A DNA stretch of 64,000 bases from NCBI RefSeq assembly GCF_000975155.1, contig NZ_BBRG01000001.1, positions 1,190,313 to 1,254,312 on the forward strand, in the 5' to 3' direction. Position numbers and translations under genes: made by a program. This document shows positions 1 to 8,514 of the stretch, piece by piece. Numbering within the stretch: the stretch's first letter is position 1; the number at the start of each line of letters is the position of its first letter. The notes beneath the pieces are model-generated. The model saw only the letters and a list, made by a program, of their open reading frames with translations. It made no database searches and had not been told where the DNA came from. This DNA comes from Demequina globuliformis. GTDB taxonomy: Bacteria > Actinomycetota > Actinomycetes > Actinomycetales > Demequinaceae.

Positions 1-318
1 GCCGTCAGCGGCCATCGACATGGTGGCATCGACAATGGCCTCGAACTCTGGCAGTCCGGGCTCCACGTCGGTGAGGGCCGCGGCGACCTCCGCATCCCAC
101 TGTTCGAATGCGTCGATGGCGATGGCGACAAGAAGGTCATCTTTGGTGGCGAAGTAGTCGTAAAAGCTTGACCGCGACAGCCCCGCGCGCTCGCACACTT
201 CCCGCGGCGTGCACGCTGCGAGGCCGGACTCGGCAAGCACGGCGGCGCCGGCGGCGACGAGAGCCGCGTGCTTGGCAGCGCGATGCTCAGCGACGGAACC
301 GGCGGAGATTTTGGGCAC
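1..318 (-). CDS. TetR-family transcriptional regulator, C-terminus cut by window edge
   Basis: The first 106 codons of a TetR-type repressor are present; the ligand-binding part lies outside the window. The start is a GTG giving MPKISAGSVAEHRAAK. Residues about 10-65 form the DNA-binding helix-turn-helix, with the typical signature REVCERAGLSRSSFYDYFATK near residues 40-60. It lies 66 nt downstream of a small membrane protein gene on the same strand, so the two are probably co-transcribed. An inverted repeat at 749-767 in the upstream promoter is a plausible operator for this protein (inference). Its ligand is unknown. Confidence 0.85.
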   Translation of the reverse strand, partial: MPKISAGSVAEHRAAKHAALVAAGAAVLAESGLAACTPREVCERAGLSRSSFYDYFATKDDLLVAIAIDAFEQWDAEVAAALTDVEPGLPEFEAIVDATMSMAADG

Positions 319-384
319 GCGCCCATTATGGCGGGTTGCCCCGCTGGTACCAGGGCGGTACGGCACCAGCGGGGCCTGACCGGG

Positions 385-738
385 CTACTTCCAGGTCGTG
401 GCGATGATGGTGTTGGCGATCGTCAGGAGCCCGAGCGCTGGAAGCACCCAGGAGGAGAGGGTCTCGCGCTTGCGGTGAATGAACGCGATCGCCACGATCG
501 CCAGCAACACGATGAGCTTGACGCTGATTTTGGTGTTGTTCACATCGTTGCCGAGCGGGTACTGCATGCCGACCAAGATGATGCCGGTCACGAGCATGGT
601 CCACGCGCCGTGCATCATGGGCGCGAGAATGCGCGCTGTGCCAGCACGCCATGCCTTGATTTGGTAGACCACGCCGCCCAGGAGCGCGACGACTCCGATG
701 ATGTGGACGGCGAGGATCAGGTTCTTGATGATTTCCAT
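385..738 (-). CDS. Small four-helix integral membrane protein
   Basis: A 117-residue protein with about four hydrophobic segments (near residues 5-25, 42-60, 70-88 and 95-114) separated by short loops. The fold resembles uncharacterised small actinobacterial membrane proteins; I do not recognise a function. It precedes the TetR gene and is likely its regulatory target. The start codon lies 6 nt after a possible -10 hexamer TATGGT, so the transcript may be leaderless. The hypothesis is efflux or stress-related; nothing in the sequence proves it. Confidence 0.75.
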   Translation of the reverse strand: MEIIKNLILAVHIIGVVALLGGVVYQIKAWRAGTARILAPMMHGAWTMLVTGIILVGMQYPLGNDVNNTKISVKLIVLLAIVAIAFIHRKRETLSSWVLPALGLLTIANTIIATTWK

Positions 739-773
739 GGCGCCACCATACCGACGGGGTGTCGGTAAAACCC
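739..773 (-). promoter_or_regulatory. Promoter with probable TetR operator
   Basis: On the minus strand a -10-like hexamer TATGGT (745-750) is followed by 6 nt and the ATG at 738. The inverted repeat TACCGAC-N5-GTCGGTA (749-767) has perfect 7-bp arms and overlaps the -10 while filling the 17-nt spacer region. A repressor bound there would block RNA polymerase, which fits autoregulation by the TetR gene downstream. The -35 (GGGTTT) is weak. Confidence 0.55.
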
Positions 774-802
774 TCCTCCGTGAGGACGATCTTCACGCGC
801 AG

Positions 803-1255
803 TTAGGGTGCAGCCGAGTCCGTCAGGTCCCCCCACGCCGGGCGCCCGCCCGCAGCCTCCAAGGCCTCGTGAACGCGTCCCAGCACCGTCTCGAAGTGCG
901 CATCATTGAACGCTGTACCCGAGCGTCGGTCCACGTCGAGGCGAACCGAACACCCGTCAACCGTCTCCGACAGTACTGACAGCCGGACGCGATACGGGTC
1001 CATATGCCTGCGCGATCCGGGGACGAGGCACAGGGGGAGCGCCTCGCTCACCGCCGCGATCATGACCCCGAGCCCTGTACGGCCGCGGTCCCACCAGAAC
1101 CCGTGCGCGCTGGCTGATCGCGCGGCGAAACCCTCGGTAGCGAGGGCGGCATCGCACGCCTTCAGGACGCGCTGGAGAGGGAGCGTCACGCTCACGTCGC
1201 GGCCAGGTCGAGCCATGCGCATGGACCACGGCTGTTTCGTCATGCCTGAGATCAT
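803..1255 (-). CDS. Hypothetical protein, 150 residues
   Basis: No family recognised. The protein is soluble and mixed alpha/beta by composition, with no signal peptide or membrane segment. A Gly/Trp-rich stretch HGFWWDRGRTGLG lies near residues 51-63. Codon third positions are GC-rich as in neighbouring genes, which supports it being real. The start is uncertain: ATG at 1255 or an in-frame ATG at 1243. It lies 64 nt after the end of the convergently unrelated dehydrogenase/phosphorylase block and follows glgP on the same strand. Confidence 0.55.
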   Translation of the reverse strand: MISGMTKQPWSMRMARPGRDVSVTLPLQRVLKACDAALATEGFAARSASAHGFWWDRGRTGLGVMIAAVSEALPLCLVPGSRRHMDPYRVRLSVLSETVDGCSVRLDVDRRSGTAFNDAHFETVLGRVHEALEAAGGRPAWGDLTDSAAP

Positions 1256-1319
1256 GCCGCAGACATGTGGAGACGGCCGGCACCCGCTCGTGGAACGTGC
1301 GCCGAATCCATCGACGCGG

Positions 1320-3821
1320 CTACGCGCGCCAGATGCGTGCCAAGTAGTCCCTGATAGAGCGGTCCGAGCTAAAGAAGCCCGTGCGCGCGGTGTTCAGGAT
1401 CGCGGAGCGGGTCCACCCGTCGTGATCCGCATAGGCCGACTCGACGCGCGCCTGGGAATCCACATACGAGCGGAAGTCCGCCAGCGCCATGAACCGGTCA
1501 CGCTCGATGAGGCTCGCGACCACGGATCCGACGAAGGACCCAGTCTCGCCGCCGGTGAAGTGACCCGAGGCAATGAGGTCGAGCGCGCTGCGCAGGTCCT
1601 CATCCTCCGCGTAGTACTTCTCCGGCTCGTAGCCGGCCGCCTGCAATGCGGCCACCTGGGGCTCATCCATGCCAAAGAGGAAGAAGTTGTCGTCACCCAC
1701 GAGCTCGCGGATTTCGATGTTTGCCCCGTCGTCGGTGCCAATGGTCAGCGCCCCGTTCAGGGCAAACTTCATGTTGCCGGTGCCGGAGGCCTCCTTGCCT
1801 GCAAGGGAGATCTGCTCAGACAGGTCCGATGCCGGGATGAGTTTTTCTGCGAGCGTCACGTTGTAGTTGGCGGGGAAGGCGACCTTGAGACGGCCCTGCA
1901 GCGCGGGGTCATTGTTGATCGTGGCGCCCACGTGGTTGATGAGCGCGATGGTTTCCTTGGCGCGCACATATCCCGGTGCCGCCTTCGCGCCAAAGACAAA
2001 GGTGCGGGGCGCGACGTCCTCAAGCGCGACCTTTCCGGTCGTGATCCGCTCGTACAGCGACACAATGTGCAGCAGCTTGAGTGACTGGCGCTTGTACTCG
2101 TGCAGGCGCTTGACCATCGCGTCGATCATGCCGTCCTGGGCGATCTCCAAGCCGTCCCTGGCACGCAGCACATCCGCGAAACGTCCCCTGTTGGCCCGCT
2201 TGATCGCCGCGTAGGCGCTACGGAACTCCGGGTCGTCGGCCAGGGGCTCAAGGTCGCGCAGGCGGTCAAGGTCGGACACCCAGCCGTCGCCGATCGCCGC
2301 GGTGATCAGACCTGACAGCCCGGGATTGGCTTGGGCAACGAAGCGGCGCGGCGTCACGCCATTGGTGACGTTAGTGAACTTCTCCGGGTACATCTCCGCG
2401 AAGTCCTTGAGCACCTTGTCAGCCAAGAGTTGCGAGTGGAGGGCGGCCACGCCATTGACCTTGAACGCGGTGACGGTGGCGAGGAAGGCCATCCTGACGG
2501 AGCGCACTGGCTCCTCTTGGATGATGGACATGTGCCGCACGCGCAGCGGCTCATGCGGGTACTGCTCGCGTACCTGCGCAAGGAACTGCTCGTTGATGCG
2601 GTAGATGATCTCCAGGTGGCGCGGGAGCAGCTTGCCAAGCAAGTCCACGGACCACACCTCCAGGGCCTCAGGCAGGAGCGTGTGGCAGGTGTAGGCAAAC
2701 GTGCGCTGCGTGACTGCCCAGGCGTCTGCCCAGTCCCAACCCCGCTCATCAACGAGGATGCGCATCAGTTCGGGGATCGCGATGACTGGGTGGGTGTCGT
2801 TGAGTTGGAAGGTGATGCGGTCCGGGAGTTCCGCGAGGTCCGTTCCGGCGGGCAGCACCTGATCGATGTAGTCGCGCAGCGAGCACGCCACAAAGAAATA
2901 CTGCTGCTGGAGTCGCAACTCTTTGCCCTGAGGCGTCGAGTCCTCGGGGTAGAGGACCTGCGAGATGGTCTCGGCACGCGTCTGAGCGCGCACGGCGTCC
3001 TCGAAGTCACCGGAGTTGAAGATCTTGAGGTCGAACGCGTGGGTAGCGCGAGCGCTCCACAGGCGCAGTGTGTTGACACGGCCGTTGCGATAGCCAGGAA
3101 CCATGTACGTGTAGGGCAGGCCCACCACGCGCGATCCGGGAACCCACCGGCGGCGCTCGCGGCCATCGCCGTCCGTGTACGCCTCGACGGTGCCGCCAAA
3201 GCCCACCTCGACGGACATCTCCGGGTGCGCCATCTCCCACGGGGAGCCCAGGCGTAGCCAGTTGTCCGCGTGTTCCACCTGGTGGCCGTCTTCGAAGGTC
3301 TGCTTAAAGATGCCGTACTCGTAGCGAATGCCGTAGCCAATGGACGGCACGTTCTCCGTGGCCATCGAGTCAATGAAGCACGCGGCAAGGCGCCCGAGGC
3401 CGCCATTGCCCAGCCCCGGCTCCACCTCAACGTCGCGCAGCGCATCGAGGTCAATGCCCAGGCCTTCCATGGCCTCGCGCGCGAGACCCTCCAGGTCAGC
3501 CGTGAGCAGGTTGTTGTCCAACTGGCGACCCATGAGGTACTCGGCGGACAAGTAGGCGACGCCCTTCTCGGTGCCCGGCTTGTCTTTGTCGAGCGTCTCC
3601 AACCACTCCGTGGTCAGGTAGGCGCGCACGGTGCGCGCCAGCGCTTGGTACTGGTCGTTGAGGGAGGACCGCTCGAGCGAGATGCCCTGGGTGAACGTGA
3701 GTTCACGGAGGAACTCACGTGTGAAGGACTCGACGGAGCGCTCGCGGGCGGCAATGGCGGGAATGGCAGACGTGGGGTTCACAGCTGGCGACCTCGGTGA
3801 CTTCAGGGACTTGAGGTGCAA
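1320..3821 (-). CDS. glgP: Glycogen/alpha-glucan phosphorylase
   Basis: Catalyses phosphorolysis of alpha-1,4-glucans to glucose-1-phosphate in the cytoplasm. At 833 residues it has the full length of the GT35 family. Visible signatures are the N-terminal glucan-binding region with GNGGLGRLAACF (around 140-150), NDTHP, and the pyridoxal-phosphate signature EASGTGNMKFALNG around residue 685, whose lysine binds the cofactor. A TTG start is chosen because a G-rich Shine-Dalgarno (GGGGGG) lies about 8 nt upstream; internal starts would shorten the N-terminus by up to about 15 residues. No other glycogen gene is adjacent. Confidence 0.96.
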   Translation of the reverse strand: MHLKSLKSPRSPAVNPTSAIPAIAARERSVESFTREFLRELTFTQGISLERSSLNDQYQALARTVRAYLTTEWLETLDKDKPGTEKGVAYLSAEYLMGRQLDNNLLTADLEGLAREAMEGLGIDLDALRDVEVEPGLGNGGLGRLAACFIDSMATENVPSIGYGIRYEYGIFKQTFEDGHQVEHADNWLRLGSPWEMAHPEMSVEVGFGGTVEAYTDGDGRERRRWVPGSRVVGLPYTYMVPGYRNGRVNTLRLWSARATHAFDLKIFNSGDFEDAVRAQTRAETISQVLYPEDSTPQGKELRLQQQYFFVACSLRDYIDQVLPAGTDLAELPDRITFQLNDTHPVIAIPELMRILVDERGWDWADAWAVTQRTFAYTCHTLLPEALEVWSVDLLGKLLPRHLEIIYRINEQFLAQVREQYPHEPLRVRHMSIIQEEPVRSVRMAFLATVTAFKVNGVAALHSQLLADKVLKDFAEMYPEKFTNVTNGVTPRRFVAQANPGLSGLITAAIGDGWVSDLDRLRDLEPLADDPEFRSAYAAIKRANRGRFADVLRARDGLEIAQDGMIDAMVKRLHEYKRQSLKLLHIVSLYERITTGKVALEDVAPRTFVFGAKAAPGYVRAKETIALINHVGATINNDPALQGRLKVAFPANYNVTLAEKLIPASDLSEQISLAGKEASGTGNMKFALNGALTIGTDDGANIEIRELVGDDNFFLFGMDEPQVAALQAAGYEPEKYYAEDEDLRSALDLIASGHFTGGETGSFVGSVVASLIERDRFMALADFRSYVDSQARVESAYADHDGWTRSAILNTARTGFFSSDRSIRDYLARIWRA

Positions 3822-3919
3822 GTCCGTTCACCCCCCAAGTTAGCGGTGCCCCGACAGATCCGCAGGGCCTTCAGTCCCACCTCCTGTCCGCCGCGCGTGT
3901 CGCATATCCCACAACGCAC

Positions 3920-3951
3920 AGTGGCCCCCACGCGTGTGCGTGGGGGCCACT
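3920..3951 (-). terminator. Strong hairpin downstream of the dehydrogenase
   Basis: A perfect 14-bp stem (3920-3933 with 3938-3951; arm begins AGTGGCCCCCAC) closes a GTGT loop. It lies about 60 nt beyond the stop of the minus-strand dehydrogenase and upstream of glgP, so it probably ends the dehydrogenase transcript. The U-tract is poor, as is common in actinobacterial terminators. Confidence 0.7.
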
Positions 3952-4012
3952 GGTACTGCCGGTCAGGCGGGCGACCGGCTCGCGCGCGGCGGTCCTGGCT
4001 AGCCGCCGCAGG

Positions 4013-5074
4013 CTACTGCGATGCCTGGGCGCTCACCAGGATCTTTGCTCCGGCGCCAGAGCGCAGGCGCTCCACGGCCTGGTGGACGTCGTCAACGCCG
4101 ATGGTCTCGACCCAGCCCGTGAAGTCGTACACGCCACTGGCAATAGCCTGGATAACGGCGGTGAAGTCCTCGGGAAGGTACGCCATCGCGCCCACGACGT
4201 CGCGCTCACCCAGCGCAAGGAGGCTGGGCTGCAGCTCGACGGGGCGCTCATACAGCGCCACCACGACCAAGCGACCGGCGGGGGCAAGGAGCGGAAGCGT
4301 CGACTGGAACGCCACGGGGGCACCCGCAGCGTCGAACGCGACATCCACGCCCTGGCCGTCGGTGAGTTCTGCAACCCGGGCGTTGAGATCGTCATTGACC
4401 GGATCCACGACTGCCGCCCCAAGGTCGGACAGCAGGGTGCGACGCTCGGCGCTGGGCTCTGACACCACGATCCGCGTGAGCCCCTGCGCCTTGAGCGCGA
4501 AGTAGATGCCGATGCCGATGGGGCCGGCGCCAACGATCACTGCGGTGGACTCGGGCGTCACCTGGCCGCGCGTCGTGGCGTGCCATGCCACGGCCATCGG
4601 CTCCACCAGCGCGCCCATCTTGACGTCCACGCCATCGGGGAGAGGGTGAACGCGGTCGGCGTCCACGACGGTGAACTCGGCCATGCCGCCACCGTCAGAG
4701 CTCAGGCCGTGGAAGCCGATGCGTGCGCACGCGTTCTCCCGGCCCTTGCGGCAAGCGGGGCATTCGCCGCATGCGTAGACGGGGTAGATCGCGGCGGGGG
4801 TGCCGACCGGGACGTCGACGCCGTCCCCTGCGGCCTCCACGGTCCCGGAGAACTCGTGGCCAAGAATCTGGGGAAGCGTGGAGCCCGTCACAGAGTGGGG
4901 ATCAGTCGCGCTGAGGCCAAGGGCCTCGGGCGCGAAGATGGCGTGGAGGTCTGATCCGCAAATGCCGGCGTAGCCGTTGCGAATCAGTACCTGGCCGGGG
5001 CCCGGGGTGGGAACGTCGACGTCTTCAATGCGCAGGTCTTCTTTACCGTGCAGCACAACAGCCTTCATGGGCAT
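4013..5074 (-). CDS. Zinc-dependent medium-chain dehydrogenase, 2,3-butanediol dehydrogenase type
   Basis: A 353-residue MDR-superfamily NAD(P)-dependent dehydrogenase. The catalytic zinc region shows GICGSDLHAI and GHEFSG (Cys about 39, His-Glu about 73-74). The structural zinc lobe shows the four-cysteine run CGECPACRKGRENAC. The Rossmann motif is VGAGPIGIG. The insertion between the catalytic Cys and GHE is typical of (R,R)-butanediol dehydrogenases rather than simple alcohol dehydrogenases, though sorbitol or threonine dehydrogenase activity is possible. An excellent Shine-Dalgarno (AAGGAGG) sits 6 nt before the ATG. Probably monocistronic, ending at the hairpin at 3920-3951. Confidence 0.88.
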   Translation of the reverse strand: MPMKAVVLHGKEDLRIEDVDVPTPGPGQVLIRNGYAGICGSDLHAIFAPEALGLSATDPHSVTGSTLPQILGHEFSGTVEAAGDGVDVPVGTPAAIYPVYACGECPACRKGRENACARIGFHGLSSDGGGMAEFTVVDADRVHPLPDGVDVKMGALVEPMAVAWHATTRGQVTPESTAVIVGAGPIGIGIYFALKAQGLTRIVVSEPSAERRTLLSDLGAAVVDPVNDDLNARVAELTDGQGVDVAFDAAGAPVAFQSTLPLLAPAGRLVVVALYERPVELQPSLLALGERDVVGAMAYLPEDFTAVIQAIASGVYDFTGWVETIGVDDVHQAVERLRSGAGAKILVSAQASQ

Positions 5075-5208
5075 GGTGAGCCTCCTTGCTCAGCGGTCGC
5101 AGTCCGTTCGGGTTGAACGGGCCACTAGGGGAACGTGTAGGGACCCCAGGACCTTAGGCATGGCTCGCCACGGTCACAGGACCGCGCATGCGTAGAACGT
5201 GAGAATTG

Positions 5209-6456
5209 TCACGTGTGGGAAAGGCCGCTCCGCTGCGAAAACTTGGCCGCCTTGTCCACCACGTCGAGTTGCGACATCGCCACCTCGCGCACCGTGGGGA
5301 GGGCCTCGGCGATTGCCGTCCGCAGTGCGCCTGACTGTTGCGCGAGCTCCCCCACGCGAGTCCGGAAAGCGTCCAGATCCAGGTCGGACGCCGCCGTCGC
5401 CCATTCGGCCAGGCCAAACATGTCGAGGACCTCGCGGTACTTGTGCGACCACCCCAAGACCAGGGTGGGCACTCCCATGGCAAGCGACGACACCATGGCG
5501 TGGAATCGTGAAGCGACAAAAAGGTCGCACCGGCCAATGAGGCTGCGCAAGACCTGGCTCGAGAGCTCGCCGTCGGGGAAGAAGACCTTCTCCGGGCTCT
5601 TCACCCGCGCCAGGATCGCTCGGCACACCGGCAGATCGTTGTTGTGCAGCTTGTCATCCTTGGACCGGGTGGAGTGCGCCACGAGGTACACCGGGCGGCC
5701 CAGTTCTTCCGTGAGGATGTCGATCTGCGCGGCCACCTCACCCACGTAGTCCTCGCCGCGTGCCTCTGCCGCCGCCCGCAGCACCTGCGACGGAGACACG
5801 CCCACGACATCACCGGAGTCAAAGAACGTCCCCGCCACGGCATCGGCCCGCTGCACGTCCGTGTCGCTCAACTCAAGCGTGAATGCAAGATCAGCGCCCG
5901 GCGTGGTGTTGGTAAGGCCCAAGCCGTCGAGGTGCTCCTGAGTCTTTGCCCCGCGTGACACGATCGCTGCCATCTTGGGCAGGAACGTGCGTGCCGCCCA
6001 GCGGTTGAGGCTGCCCTCAAACGGACCGAGGGCCTGCGCGCACTTCACCACGGGCGTCTTGGTGTTCAGAGCGGGGAGAATCGACGCCACGTTGTAGACC
6101 AGGTACTTCTCACGACCATCCACGAACGTGATGCCACCTTGGTCAAGCAGCACGTCGGCGTCGGCGATCGCCCCCACTTCAGGGACGGTGCGGCGAATAG
6201 CGTCGCGCAGGAATGGTGCGAACCTCCACGCCAACGCGCCCGAGTTGATCAGCACTCCAAGGCGCAGCGGCGAAGCGTCCATCACCGTGACGTTCGCGTA
6301 CGGATTGAGGTCTGCGTCCGAGCCTGGGTACATCGACAGGTGCGTGATGTGCACGTCGGGGTGGCGAGCCGTCAGGTGGGTGACAGCACTTTCCAGCATG
6401 GCGGCCGCACCCTTGTTGCCGGCGAATGCGGATCCGATGATGGCGACGTTCTTCAT
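5209..6456 (-). CDS. Polysaccharide pyruvyl transferase family protein
   Basis: 415 residues. The family transfers pyruvate from phosphoenolpyruvate to sugars of exopolysaccharides or wall polymers, or in some members acts in redox-linked glycan modification. Signatures are an N-terminal IIGSAFAGNKGAAAML, LLDQGGITFVDG near 100, and the C-terminal RFHAMVSSLAMGVPTLVLGW block with its conserved RxH. The ATG overlaps the stop of the upstream membrane-protein gene by 4 nt (ATGA), so translation is coupled. It is the last gene of the glycan operon. The acceptor is unknown. Confidence 0.88.
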   Translation of the reverse strand: MKNVAIIGSAFAGNKGAAAMLESAVTHLTARHPDVHITHLSMYPGSDADLNPYANVTVMDASPLRLGVLINSGALAWRFAPFLRDAIRRTVPEVGAIADADVLLDQGGITFVDGREKYLVYNVASILPALNTKTPVVKCAQALGPFEGSLNRWAARTFLPKMAAIVSRGAKTQEHLDGLGLTNTTPGADLAFTLELSDTDVQRADAVAGTFFDSGDVVGVSPSQVLRAAAEARGEDYVGEVAAQIDILTEELGRPVYLVAHSTRSKDDKLHNNDLPVCRAILARVKSPEKVFFPDGELSSQVLRSLIGRCDLFVASRFHAMVSSLAMGVPTLVLGWSHKYREVLDMFGLAEWATAASDLDLDAFRTRVGELAQQSGALRTAIAEALPTVREVAMSQLDVVDKAAKFSQRSGLSHT

Positions 6457-7442
6457 GAGTGCTCCTTGGTTGTACGGCGCGCGAGCGCGGACAGCAACAG
6501 GTAGATGCCGGCGATGAGGATGTCGGCAAAGGTGGCGAGCACGCGCGCCGCCAGCGCCACGATGATCGCCATGTCCGCGCCAAGGTAGGGCGCGGCGAAC
6601 AGGACAAAGACGGATTCGCGCACGCCAAGGCCAGACGGCACAAAGACCGCGAGAATCCCGATCGCTCCCGCAAGTGCGTAGGCCGCCGCCAGCGGGATCC
6701 ACGACTCCGGCGCGGCATCTGCGAGCGCGACCGAGATGATCACCACGCCCACGCCGTTGATGACCCGCGGCGCAAGGAACGCAAGCTGATACCCCAAGGC
6801 GACCGGCGTCGACAGCAGTTCGTCGCGGGGAACCTCGCGGCGCGCCCCCGCTGTCGCCCGCCCCAAGGTGCGCCTGCCCAGCACTGAAATGACGCGGCTG
6901 AGCACTCCAGGGTGCATCGCCACCGCGAGAGGCACCATGGCCGCCACGGCGATCCAGACGGTCGCGCTCACGGCCGTCTCGCCGCCGCGCGCTAGCAGCA
7001 AGATGGCGAGAGTGGGCACCGTGGACCCGATGAGGAGGAACGCGTTCTCGTAGACGACGGACAGCAACACCTTCAGGCGCGAGAGGCCGCGCTCGCGACC
7101 CCACACCACCTTGGAGGCGACAAAGCCGACTTGGCCGGGTATGTACTTGAGCAGCCAGGCTCTGTTGTGGGCGCGGATTGCTTCTTGGGGGCCGATGCGT
7201 GCGCCAGTGAGGCGGTGAACGACGCCACCCCACAGGGCGCCAGAGACGGCGACTGCGAGCACAAAGGCAATGGTCGCGAGAGGCGCCCACCACCCGAGCG
7301 ACAGATCCGCGGCTTGGAGGGACTCCCAGTTGCTCGCGAGGGTGACGCCAAAGAACCACGCGACGGCCGCGATGACGGCAACCGCGATGGCAGTGCGCCA
7401 CCACGGTTTGCGGCGAGCGGGCTCGCTACTGCTCGAGGCCAT
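6453..7442 (-). CDS. UPF0104 / lysylphosphatidylglycerol-synthase-TM-like membrane protein
   Basis: About 329 residues with roughly eight hydrophobic helices and no C-terminal aminoacyl-transfer domain, so it resembles AglD/UPF0104 proteins found in glycan loci rather than MprF itself. The motif LLKYIPGQVGFVASKVVW near residue 90 is typical of the family. Such proteins are thought to move lipid-linked substrates or to help glycosyltransferases; the role here is inferred from the operon. The ATG at 7442 overlaps the nitroreductase-like gene by 17 nt; a TTG at 7463 is an alternative start. The stop overlaps the next start as ATGA. Confidence 0.8.
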   Translation of the reverse strand: MASSSSEPARRKPWWRTAIAVAVIAAVAWFFGVTLASNWESLQAADLSLGWWAPLATIAFVLAVAVSGALWGGVVHRLTGARIGPQEAIRAHNRAWLLKYIPGQVGFVASKVVWGRERGLSRLKVLLSVVYENAFLLIGSTVPTLAILLLARGGETAVSATVWIAVAAMVPLAVAMHPGVLSRVISVLGRRTLGRATAGARREVPRDELLSTPVALGYQLAFLAPRVINGVGVVIISVALADAAPESWIPLAAAYALAGAIGILAVFVPSGLGVRESVFVLFAAPYLGADMAIIVALAARVLATFADILIAGIYLLLSALARRTTKEHS

Positions 7443-8514
7443 GGAACGTGCGCAGGTTGGCAATGTCCTTCTTCTGCGAGTACGCGACCAATGCGTCCGG
7501 GTCGGGATAGCCGACCGCGAGGAGCATGATGACGCGCTGGTGGGGCTTCAGCGACAGCGCCTTCGCCATCTTCGCCTCGAGCGGTTCAAAGTCAGGCCAG
7601 TTGATGACAGAACTCGACAAGCCCAACGTCTCCAGCGCGTAGATGAAGCCCATTGTCGCGAGCGATGCGTCAATGTACGGCACGTGGCGGTCGCGCGGCG
7701 AGAAGTAGTTGGACAGATCTCCCTTGACGACAATGACCGTAGGGATCTGGTGGGAGTAACCGGCGGCACCGAAAGGGATGCCAGCGATCTCCTGCACCTG
7801 ATCCGGGTTGTCAAAGACCTCAAACTCGTACGGCAGGCGATTGCACGCCGACGGCGACTGGCGTGCCACAAGCAGCGCCTTGTCGATCAGGTCGCGGGGC
7901 ACGGGCCTGTCCTCGAACCAGCGAATCGAACGGCGCGACTGCGCCAGCGCGAGCATCTGGTCGTACGTGATGTCTGTGCGCTTCAGGGTGCCCTGCGGGT
8001 ACGGGTGGACGTCCGAGGGAGTGCCAGGGGCCTTGATCGCGGCGAACCGCGCGCGGGCGCCTGCCACGACCGGGTCCGTGGGGGACACGATCGAGAAGTA
8101 CTCCGCGAGGACGTCGTGCGCCCACTGCATCTCGCCCGCGTCGAGGTTGCTGAACCCCAACGGCCGCGCGGAGGCAATCTCGTAGAACTCCACGGTCTCT
8201 TCGATGTAGTCGAGCGCAAAGACCTCACGCCGCGGCTGCATCAAGATGCCCTTCTCCAGGCGGTGGACGTTGCGGCGCAACTCGACATGATTCGCTCGGT
8301 GGCGCCCCAAGTTGCGGTAGTACGCACGGCGGCCAGACAACACCGCGAATTGCTCGCGGTTGAACGTGAAGAATCCCGGTACTGAGTACAGGGTCGCGCC
8401 CACGCGGCTCGAGCCGGCCGCCTCGAGAACTGCCCGGTTCGCGCCGTTGTAGGTCTTGCGAATCACGGGATTGGCGAGGGCGTTCTTGGCGACGCGCTTG
8501 AGCTTGCCGATCAT
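7426..8514 (-). CDS. Nitroreductase-family protein of a glycan operon
   Basis: 362 residues: an N-terminal alpha-helical extension of about 170 residues, then a flavin nitroreductase domain with SRRSIRWFEDRPVP (about 200-213), ARQSPSACNRLPYEFEV and a C-terminal MLLAVGYPDPDAL. Long forms like this often occur beside polysaccharide pyruvyl transferases and F420-hydrogenase beta-like proteins in polysaccharide clusters; the last partner is absent here. It likely uses FMN for a redox step in glycan modification (inference). The ATG overlaps the GT2 stop by 4 nt. Confidence 0.82.
   Translation of the reverse strand: MIGKLKRVAKNALANPVIRKTYNGANRAVLEAAGSSRVGATLYSVPGFFTFNREQFAVLSGRRAYYRNLGRHRANHVELRRNVHRLEKGILMQPRREVFALDYIEETVEFYEIASARPLGFSNLDAGEMQWAHDVLAEYFSIVSPTDPVVAGARARFAAIKAPGTPSDVHPYPQGTLKRTDITYDQMLALAQSRRSIRWFEDRPVPRDLIDKALLVARQSPSACNRLPYEFEVFDNPDQVQEIAGIPFGAAGYSHQIPTVIVVKGDLSNYFSPRDRHVPYIDASLATMGFIYALETLGLSSSVINWPDFEPLEAKMAKALSLKPHQRVIMLLAVGYPDPDALVAYSQKKDIANLRTFHGLEQ

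Noticed and set aside
906-2084. Long plus-strand reading frame
   Set aside because: It lies opposite glgP and the upstream hypothetical gene; the product is Arg/His-rich with no domain, as expected of an antisense shadow in GC-rich DNA.
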